Positions 1 to 4,842 of a stretch of 5,892 bases of DNA are shown here, one piece after another. Each line of letters opens with the position of its first letter. Positions within the stretch are counted from its first letter, which is position 1. The DNA comes from Chlorobiota bacterium (GTDB lineage Bacteria; Bacteroidota; Bacteroidia; Flavobacteriales; Flavobacteriaceae). The notes beneath the pieces were generated by a model. The model was not told where the DNA came from and did not search any database. It saw nothing but the letters and a program-made list of their open reading frames with translations. Position numbers and translations under genes: made by a program. The stretch lies in assembly GCA_013151975.1 (NCBI GenBank), contig JAADHG010000099.1, positions 1 through 5,892 of the forward strand, read 5' to 3'.

Positions 1-1868
1 TAGGATATAGTACTACAACTTGGACAAATATTGATAATTTGGTTAGTTTTAGCTTAAACTGTCTAGCCTGTACGATTGGTATTCCTGATGCTAATTTTAA
101 AAATTATTTGGTAGGAAACTCGTTAATAAATGTTAATGGCGATGGAGAAATACAATGTAGCGAAGCCTATGCTTTTACTGGAACAATTAATGCAGCATCT
201 TTAAATATTGCAGAGTTAAAAGGTATAGAAGCTTTTGTAAACTTGCCAATTTTATATTGTAATAACAACTCTTTAACAAGTGTAGACTTAGGAGCTAACA
301 TAGCTTTGACAGAACTGTATTGTAGCTCCAATCAATTAACAGATTTAGACGTGACACAAAATACATCCTTAATTATTTTAAATAGTTCTTCAAATCAATT
401 AACCAATTTAAATGTATCTCAAAACACAGCTTTGTCAGAATTATGGTGTCGTTATAATAATTTATCTAGTTTAAACCTTAGCCAAAATACAGGGTTAACT
501 TATTTAGAATGTAGAGGTAATCAAATATTAAATTTAGACCTTACACAAAACACGAATTTAGAGAAATTATATTGTAGAGATAATCAGTTAACGAGTTTAG
601 ATGTGAGTTTAAATACCTCTTTAACTGTTTTAAATTGTATGAACAATCAATTAACGAGTTTAAATGTAAAAAATGGAAACAACATCAATTTTACAAGTTT
701 TTTTGCAACGAACAATTCTAATTTAACTTGTATAAATGTTGATAATACTACTTGGAGTACAACCAATTGGACAAGTATTGATGCACAATCCTATTTTAGT
801 GAAAACTGTGTTTGTATTGTAAATATCCCAGATGCTACTTTTAAATCTCTTTTGGTGGCTGATGCAACGATCAACACAAATAATGATACTGAAATTCAAT
901 GTAGCGAAGCAACTGCTTATACAGGAACGATAGCAGTTTCTTACTGGTCTATTTCTGATTTAACAGGTATTGAAGCCTTTACTTCTTTAACTAGTTTATA
1001 TTGCAATAATAACAACATAACAAGCTTAGATATAAGTCAAAATACAGCCTTAACTTTTTTAGACTGTAGTGATAATCCAATAGGTATATTAGATGTAACT
1101 CAAAACACAAATTTAGAGACCTTATATTGTGCTACTAATTCTCTTAGTACATTAGACATAACTCAAAATACATTTCTAATATTTTTAGACTGTAACGACA
1201 ATTCACTTACAACATTAAATGTAACTCAAAATACAGATTTAGAAGATTTGCGTTGTTATGATAATCAAATAACAAGTTTAGATCTAACTTTAAACACATT
1301 CCTATTCGATTTAGATTGCGGAAACAATTTACTAACGACCTTAGATTTAAGTCTAAATACATATCTAGGAAGTTTAACATGTAGCAATAACTTACTAAGC
1401 GCATTAGATCTAAGTCTAAATACGTCTTTAGATTTTTTAATATGCACTTATAACCCTTCTTTGGCAACACTTAACGTTGCTAATGGTAATAACATAAATT
1501 TTTCATATTTCAGAGCAGATAATAATTCTAGTCTTTCCTGTATAGAAGTTGATGATGCCACTTGGAGTACTGCCAATTGGTTTAATATAGATAGTGGGGC
1601 AAGTTTTAGTGTAAACTGTAGTGTACTTGGCGTAGAAGAAATTTTTATACAGAATATAAGCATATATCCAAACCCTACAACAGAATATATCAATATTGAA
1701 ACTACAAAAACCATAGATAAAATAGAACTCTACGACTTACTTGGTAAACGAATTTTACAAACAACACAAACAAATATAATAAACGTAAACCTATTACCAA
1801 ATGGTGTGTATTTGCTTAAAATATTTGCTGATGGTAAAAACACCACTAAAAAAATTGTAAAAAAGTAA
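1..1868 (+). CDS. Secreted leucine-rich-repeat protein with T9SS type A sorting domain (5' partial)
   Basis: This is a surface or secreted repeat protein with no recognisable catalytic domain; its likely role is binding or adhesion (inference). The reading frame is open to the left edge (first whole codon at 3), and residues before the TTG at 39 already match the repeated C-cap (TTTWTNID...FSLNC), so the true start lies upstream. Numbering from the codon at 39, module 1 runs from residue 15 to 257 and module 2 from 263 to 527. Each module has a 54-residue N-cap (IPDA.FK..LV...IN.N.D.EIQCSEA), then 21-residue repeats of the form LxxLxCxxNxLTxLDVTQNTx (7 in module 1, 8 in module 2), then a 42-residue C-cap (TWST.NW..ID...FS.NC). 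The last ~75 residues (from about 1641) form a T9SS type A sorting domain, with the YPNPTTEYINI entry motif, an IELYDLLGKR strand, a LPNGVYLLKI strand and a lysine-rich end. Such proteins cross the outer membrane through T9SS and are usually released or anchored after cleavage of this domain. Any signal peptide would be outside the window. The exact ligand cannot be told from the sequence. Confidence 0.93.
   Translation, partial: GYSTTTWTNIDNLVSFSLNCLACTIGIPDANFKNYLVGNSLINVNGDGEIQCSEAYAFTGTINAASLNIAELKGIEAFVNLPILYCNNNSLTSVDLGANIALTELYCSSNQLTDLDVTQNTSLIILNSSSNQLTNLNVSQNTALSELWCRYNNLSSLNLSQNTGLTYLECRGNQILNLDLTQNTNLEKLYCRDNQLTSLDVSLNTSLTVLNCMNNQLTSLNVKNGNNINFTSFFATNNSNLTCINVDNTTWSTTNWTSIDAQSYFSENCVCIVNIPDATFKSLLVADATINTNNDTEIQCSEATAYTGTIAVSYWSISDLTGIEAFTSLTSLYCNNNNITSLDISQNTALTFLDCSDNPIGILDVTQNTNLETLYCATNSLSTLDITQNTFLIFLDCNDNSLTTLNVTQNTDLEDLRCYDNQITSLDLTLNTFLFDLDCGNNLLTTLDLSLNTYLGSLTCSNNLLSALDLSLNTSLDFLICTYNPSLATLNVANGNNINFSYFRADNNSSLSCIEVDDATWSTANWFNIDSGASFSVNCSVLGVEEIFIQNISIYPNPTTEYINIETTKTIDKIELYDLLGKRILQTTQTNIINVNLLPNGVYLLKIFADGKNTTKKIVKK
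243..683 (+). repeat. Leucine-rich-repeat array of module 1 (7 x 63 bp)
   Basis: Seven in-frame 63-bp units (starting at 243, 306, 369, 432, 495, 558 and 621) each encode one 21-residue repeat of the pattern LxxLxCxxNxLTxLxVxxNTx. The cysteine at repeat position 6 is present in six of seven; the third unit has serine there (LIILNSSSNQL). The last unit ends in NVKNGNN and runs into the C-cap. The repeats are diverged at DNA level, so this is an old protein repeat rather than a fresh tandem duplication. Confidence 0.9.
987..1493 (+). repeat. Leucine-rich-repeat array of module 2 (8 units)
   Basis: Seven 63-bp units start at 987, 1050, 1113, 1176, 1239, 1302 and 1365. An eighth unit at 1428-1493 is 66 bp because of one extra residue (NPSLATLN). 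All eight keep the cysteine at position 6. Units 5-7 change the TQNT motif to TLNT or SLNT. The DNA at 1341-1360 and 1404-1423, exactly 63 bp apart, differs at one base in 20, which suggests that units 6 and 7 arose by a more recent local duplication. Confidence 0.88.
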
Positions 1869-1878
1869 AATTTTAAAT

Positions 1879-1912
1879 TACAATTAATTTAAAAGTTCTA
1901 AATTGTATTTTT
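1879..1912 (+). terminator. Weak candidate terminator after the LRR gene
   Basis: An inverted repeat TACAATT / AATTGTA (1879-1885 and 1901-1907) with a 15-base loop is followed directly by five T. It lies 11 bases past the stop codon of the repeat protein, where a terminator is expected. The stem has only one G-C pair and the region is very AT-rich, so chance is a real alternative. Confidence 0.25.
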
Positions 1913-1918
1913 GAATAG

Positions 1919-2302
1919 AGACAGGGCAAACGCATTAAACTTTCATTAAGTTCAGTACCATTAAAAAGTAGTGATTGCCCTACCCTACTCAACATTACAG
2001 GAAGTACTTTAGACATTTGGATTTCGCATGGTGAAGGAAAATTTGATTTACCATATTCTGAAGAGACGTATAATATAGTAGCAAAATATGGTTACGCTGA
2101 ATATCCTTCAAATCCAAATGGCTCAAACTTTAATACAGCAATGCTATGTGATAAAACTGGTCGTCATTTAGTAACTATGCCACATATTGAGCGTTCCACG
2201 TTTCAATGGAATTGGACAAATTATCCAAAAGGAAGAAAAGACGACGTTTCGCCTTGGTTGGAAGCTTTCGTGAATGCAAGATTGTGGATTGAAAACAGGT
2301 AA
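1919..2302 (+). pseudogene. purL: 3' remnant of purL (phosphoribosylformylglycinamidine synthase, C-terminal glutaminase part)
   Basis: PurL makes formylglycinamidine ribonucleotide in purine synthesis. Its C-terminal domain is a class I glutamine amidotransferase that supplies ammonia. Here a 127-codon open frame follows an in-frame TAG at 1916-1918 and ends at TAA 2300-2302. From about residue 31 it reads as a clear PurL C-terminus: IWISHGEGKF, NIVAKYGY, YPSNPNGS, DKTGRHLVTMPHIERSTFQW, and SPWLEAFVNAR close to the stop. Full-length PurL in this phylum is about 1,200 residues. The His and Glu of the triad are present (residues 89 and 91 of this frame), but the cysteine nucleophile, which in known PurL lies about 125 residues before the His, would fall outside the fragment. 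No ATG, GTG or TTG lies in the first 70 codons. Residues 1-30 match the family only loosely, so the homology breakpoint may be slightly inside 1919. It cannot work as an enzyme; an intact purL presumably exists elsewhere (inference). The frame has no internal stops, which suggests a fairly recent origin. Confidence 0.85.
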
Positions 2303-2321
2303 ATAGTTATATCTGTTTTTT
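2291..2321 (+). terminator. Candidate Rho-independent terminator at the purL remnant end
   Basis: The inverted repeat AAAACAG / CTGTTTT (2292-2298 and 2313-2319), with an optional G-T outer pair, has a 14-base loop and runs into six T followed by ATTTATT. The left arm overlaps the last codons of the purL remnant, so this may be the original purL terminator carried along with the fragment. The stem has only two G-C pairs, so strength is uncertain. Confidence 0.4.
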
Positions 2322-2355
2322 ATTTATTCAGTCTCAATAAGGTCTTGTAAATCAA

Positions 2356-2386
2356 TTTGGGAAATCCTTGTATTTTATTTACTTTG
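2356..2386 (+). promoter_or_regulatory. Candidate Bacteroidota-type promoter for the acyl-CoA synthetase
   Basis: TTTG at 2356-2359 (the -33 element) is followed after 19 bases by TTACTTTG at 2379-2386, one mismatch from the TAnnTTTG -7 consensus. Initiation would fall near 2393, leaving a leader of only about 18 bases before the ATG at 2411. It lies downstream of the purL remnant and its candidate terminator, so the synthetase probably has its own promoter. Confidence 0.5.
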
Positions 2387-2410
2387 CGATACTAACTTTT
2401 AGCAAAACTA

Positions 2411-4183
2411 ATGACAGAGATTACAAGACTATTCGACTTTCCATATTATCAACTCGAAAAACATAATTTAGATAAGGCATTAACCACCAAATATAATGGT
2501 GAATGGAAATCTATTTCTACCCAAGAATATATAAATAAAGCCAATGCAATAAGTAGAGCATTACTTAAACTTGACATTAAAAAGGATGATAAAATTGCTG
2601 TAATCTCTACTAATAACAGAACTGAATGGAACATAATGGATGTTGGTATTCTACAAGTAGGTGCACAAAATATTCCTATTTATCCAACTATTAGTGCTAA
2701 TGATTACGAGTATGTTTTAAACCACAGTGAATCTTTATATTGTTTTGTTTCTGATGATGAAGTACTACAAAAAATATTAAAAATTAAGGATAAAACACAT
2801 TTAAAAGACGTCTATTCATTTGACCATATTGAAGGATGCAAACATTATTCAGAGTTATTTGAAATTGGTAAAGATGAAAGTACTCAACCCGAAGTTGAAT
2901 CTAGAAAAGACGCTGTAAAACCTTCAGATTTGGCAACTATAATATATACTTCTGGAACCACTGGAAGACCAAAAGGAGTCATGCTTTCTCATGATAACAT
3001 TGTAAGCAATGTTTTAGCAAGTGAAAAGAGAATTCCTTTAGATTCAGGAAGTGCAAAAGCCTTAAGTTTCCTTCCTGTTTGCCATATTTTTGAACGTATG
3101 ATTTTGTACTTATACCAATATAGTGGTATGGAAATTTACTATGCAGAATCTATTGAAAAAATAAGCGACAACTTAAAAGAAGTCAAGCCACATGTAATGA
3201 CTGCAGTTCCTAGGTTGTACGAGAAAATGTATGATGCTATTTATGCCAAAGGCAAAGAATTATCAGGAATTAAAAAAATGTTATTCTACTGGGCAATTAA
3301 TGTTGGGTTACAATACGAACCTTATGGCGCAAATGGCTGGTGGTATGAAAAAAAATTAAGTATAGCACGTAAATTAATATTTTCAAAGTGGCAAATAGGT
3401 TTTGGTGGAAATTTAAAAATAATGGTTTCAGGGAGCGCTGCGTTGCAAACTAGACTTACAAGAGTATTTGCTGCTGCCGGATTACCAATTATGGAAGGTT
3501 ATGGCTTAACGGAAACCTCTCCGGTAGTATCTGTAAATGACAAACGCAATGGCGGTTTTAGAATTGGAACAGTAGGGAAAATTATTGATAAAGTTGAAGT
3601 TAAAATTGCCGAAGATGATGAGATTCTTGTAAAAGGTCCTAATGTAATGATTGGCTATTACAAAGACCCAGAAAAAACAGCTACAGTAATGACTGGAGAC
3701 TATTTTCACACTGGTGATAAAGGCAAAATTGATAGCGATGGCTTTTTAAGTATTACTGGTCGTAAAAAAGAAATGTTTAAAACATCAGGTGGTAAATATG
3801 TAATTCCTGCACTTTTAGAAAACGAGCTCAAACAATCGCTATTTATTGAACAAATAATGGTAATTGGCGAAGGCGAAAAAATGCCTGCAGCAATTATTCA
3901 ACCTAACTTTGAGTTTATTAAAGACTGGATTGATAGAAAAGGTAAAGATGTTAATAAAGATAATGCTTCAATAGCAAATTCTGAAATCGTAATAAAACGC
4001 ATTCAGAAAGAAATTAATAAATGCAATGCAAACTTTGGTAAATGGGAGCAAATTAAACGCTTCGAACTCACGCCAGATGTTTGGTCTATAGATGGTGGTC
4101 ACCTTACTCCTACCATGAAAATGAGACGCGATGTCATCAAAAATATTTACAAAGACCTTTACGATAAAATTTATCATCCTTAA
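2411..4183 (+). CDS. Long-chain fatty acid--CoA ligase (AMP-forming, FadD15-like)
   Basis: This enzyme activates a fatty acid with ATP to an acyl-adenylate and then to acyl-CoA, the entry step of beta-oxidation or of lipid reuse. The protein is 590 residues, a normal full length for this branch of the ANL adenylating superfamily (compare the ~600-residue FadD15 type). Visible motifs are the ATP-binding TSGTTGRPKG at residues 180-189, FLPVCHIFERM soon after, EGYGLTETSP at 362-371, the ATP-ribose aspartate in HTGD (D436), and GRKKEMFKTSGGKYV at 450-464, which holds the hinge to the C-terminal lid. The expected catalytic lysine is K570 in TPTMKMRR. No signal peptide or membrane segment is evident, so it is cytoplasmic or peripheral. 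An in-frame stop at 2393 makes ATG 2411 the only sensible start; there is no Shine-Dalgarno sequence, as is usual in this phylum. Its neighbours, a MarR regulator and a FadN-like dehydrogenase, support a role in fatty-acid degradation. Chain-length preference cannot be read from the sequence. Confidence 0.95.
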   Translation: MTEITRLFDFPYYQLEKHNLDKALTTKYNGEWKSISTQEYINKANAISRALLKLDIKKDDKIAVISTNNRTEWNIMDVGILQVGAQNIPIYPTISANDYEYVLNHSESLYCFVSDDEVLQKILKIKDKTHLKDVYSFDHIEGCKHYSELFEIGKDESTQPEVESRKDAVKPSDLATIIYTSGTTGRPKGVMLSHDNIVSNVLASEKRIPLDSGSAKALSFLPVCHIFERMILYLYQYSGMEIYYAESIEKISDNLKEVKPHVMTAVPRLYEKMYDAIYAKGKELSGIKKMLFYWAINVGLQYEPYGANGWWYEKKLSIARKLIFSKWQIGFGGNLKIMVSGSAALQTRLTRVFAAAGLPIMEGYGLTETSPVVSVNDKRNGGFRIGTVGKIIDKVEVKIAEDDEILVKGPNVMIGYYKDPEKTATVMTGDYFHTGDKGKIDSDGFLSITGRKKEMFKTSGGKYVIPALLENELKQSLFIEQIMVIGEGEKMPAAIIQPNFEFIKDWIDRKGKDVNKDNASIANSEIVIKRIQKEINKCNANFGKWEQIKRFELTPDVWSIDGGHLTPTMKMRRDVIKNIYKDLYDKIYHP

Positions 4184-4215
4184 TTCTAAGTAATTTCAAT
4201 ACCAAGTTTTATTAA

Positions 4216-4232
4216 TATACTATGCATGTATA
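4216..4232. promoter_or_regulatory. Second, imperfect operator-like site (TATAC-N7-GTATA)
   Basis: TATAC and GTATA form a 5-bp inverted repeat around TATGCAT. The 11 bases TACTATGCATG at 4218-4228 recur exactly at 4246-4256 inside the perfect palindrome, a start-to-start distance of 28 bp. The flanks also resemble each other (TTAAT before, TTTTTTG or TTTTTG after), so the two sites look like a diverged tandem duplication. It is likely an auxiliary binding site for the regulator encoded downstream (inference). Confidence 0.5.
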
Positions 4233-4237
4233 ATTTT

Positions 4238-4279
4238 TTGTTAATTACTATGCATGCATAGTATATTTTTGTATATTTG
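4238..4279 (+). promoter_or_regulatory. Candidate promoter(s) of the MarR gene
   Basis: TTG at 4238-4240 is followed after 23 bases by TATTTTTG at 4264-4271, a full match to TAnnTTTG, with the perfect palindrome filling the spacer. A second full match, TATATTTG at 4272-4279, follows at once but has no good TTG at the right distance. Either places the transcript start 15-22 bases before the ATG at 4300. Occupation of the palindrome would block the first promoter directly. The 23-base spacer is at the long end of the usual range. Confidence 0.5.
4246..4263. promoter_or_regulatory. 18-bp perfect palindrome, likely MarR operator
   Basis: TACTATGCATGCATAGTA is its own reverse complement over 18 bases. 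It lies 37-54 bases before the start of the MarR-family gene and fits the spacer of a candidate promoter. MarR dimers typically bind palindromes of about 16-20 bp that overlap their own promoters. Autorepression relieved by a fatty-acid or acyl-CoA ligand is the natural reading, but the ligand and the assignment are inference. Confidence 0.65.
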
Positions 4280-4299
4280 AACTTCACATTCTCATTCCT

Positions 4300-4764
4300 A
4301 TGAAAGACAAAACAATAGACTATGTACTTCGTACTACTTGGTTAGCAGTGAACAAGATGTATAATGAAGAAGCTTCAAAGTTTGATAGCACAATGGCTAC
4401 AGGGTTTACACTTCTAAATATAGATCCTGAACAAGGCACACCTTCAACAGCATTAGGTCCAAAAATGGGAATGGAAGCCACAAGTTTATCACGTATCTTA
4501 AAAACTATGGAAGAACGTGGTTTAGTAGAACGCAAGCCAAACCCTGAAGATGGCCGTGGTGTTTTAATTCACCTCACAGAATTTGGTAAAGAAAAAAGAG
4601 AATACTCTCGTGAACGTGTGTTGACATTTAATGAAACCGTTAGAAAAAATATTTCTGAAGAAAAATTAAGCCATTTTTATGAAGTTACAGAAATAATTAA
4701 CGAATTGATTTCGAACAAAAAAATATACAATCAAAAAGAAATATCTAATTCAAAATTTGATTAA
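4300..4764 (+). CDS. MarR-family winged-helix transcriptional regulator
   Basis: This 154-residue protein is a typical MarR length. After an N-terminal dimerisation helix (residues 4-28), the winged helix-turn-helix spans roughly residues 45-95. The recognition helix is around MEATSLSRILKTMEERGLV (58-76), and the wing is PEDGRGVLIHLTEFG (82-96) with the family D-x-R pattern at D84/R86. C-terminal helices (98-140) complete the dimer interface, and the tail is lysine- and asparagine-rich. ATG 4300 is the only good start; there is no Shine-Dalgarno sequence. It sits between a fatty-acyl-CoA synthetase and a beta-oxidation dehydrogenase, with palindromic sites in front of it, so it probably represses this catabolic cluster and itself. 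The effector, perhaps an acyl-CoA, is inferred from context only. The gene downstream starts after 78 bases on the same strand and may be co-transcribed. Confidence 0.92.
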   Translation: MKDKTIDYVLRTTWLAVNKMYNEEASKFDSTMATGFTLLNIDPEQGTPSTALGPKMGMEATSLSRILKTMEERGLVERKPNPEDGRGVLIHLTEFGKEKREYSRERVLTFNETVRKNISEEKLSHFYEVTEIINELISNKKIYNQKEISNSKFD

Positions 4765-4776
4765 AATAAATAGACA

Positions 4777-4810
4777 GTTTTTTAGATATTGTTTTTGACC
4801 TCTAAAAAAT
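4777..4810. repeat. Inverted repeat in the marR-fadN spacer
   Basis: TTTTTTAGA (4778-4786) and TCTAAAAAA (4801-4809) are a perfect 9-bp inverted repeat with a 14-base loop, plus an outer G-T pair. No T-run follows the right arm, so it is not a standard terminator for + strand transcription. It could be an mRNA hairpin that tunes expression between the two genes, a protein-binding site unlike the marR palindrome, or chance in AT-rich DNA. Confidence 0.35.
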
Positions 4811-4842
4811 AATCTTAACAAAAAGAAACATTTTAAAATAAA

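Larger units (their letters stand above)
81..1619 (+). repeat. Large in-frame duplication: two consecutive cap-LRR-cap modules
   Basis: Module 1 (81-809, 243 codons) and module 2 (825-1619, 265 codons) have the same plan. Both N-caps are exactly 54 codons (81-242 and 825-986) and both C-caps exactly 42 codons (684-809 and 1494-1619). The difference is the number of leucine-rich repeats (7 versus 8, one of them a residue longer). Short linkers separate them: 6 codons before module 1 and 5 between the modules. The end of an earlier module is visible at 3-62, so the whole protein has at least three. Confidence 0.85.

Noticed and set aside
39..41. TTG at 39 as the start of the repeat protein
   Set aside because: The frame is open to the left edge, and the residues before it match the C-cap of the later modules, so it is an internal leucine codon.
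243..1493. Regular 63-bp spacing as a CRISPR-like or satellite array
   Set aside because: The period is an exact codon multiple, the units are diverged, and each encodes a leucine-rich repeat, so it is a protein repeat.
1207..1714. Minus-strand open frames within the repeat gene
   Set aside because: They are antisense shadows of the repeated leucine/asparagine codons, lie wholly inside a clear coding region and resemble no known protein.
1919..2302. The purL fragment as a functional small gene
   Set aside because: It has no usable start codon near its beginning and lacks the catalytic cysteine, with only the end of the amidotransferase domain present.
4184..4215. A terminator directly after the acyl-CoA synthetase
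   Set aside because: No stable hairpin with a T-run is seen there; transcription may continue towards marR.
2449..4535. Minus-strand open frames inside the synthetase and MarR genes
   Set aside because: Short antisense frames fully overlapped by well-supported genes, with no recognisable motifs.
4765..4842. A separate promoter for the fadN-like gene
   Set aside because: No TTG/TAnnTTTG pair with acceptable spacing was found; the best -7 candidates have two mismatches or wrong spacing.
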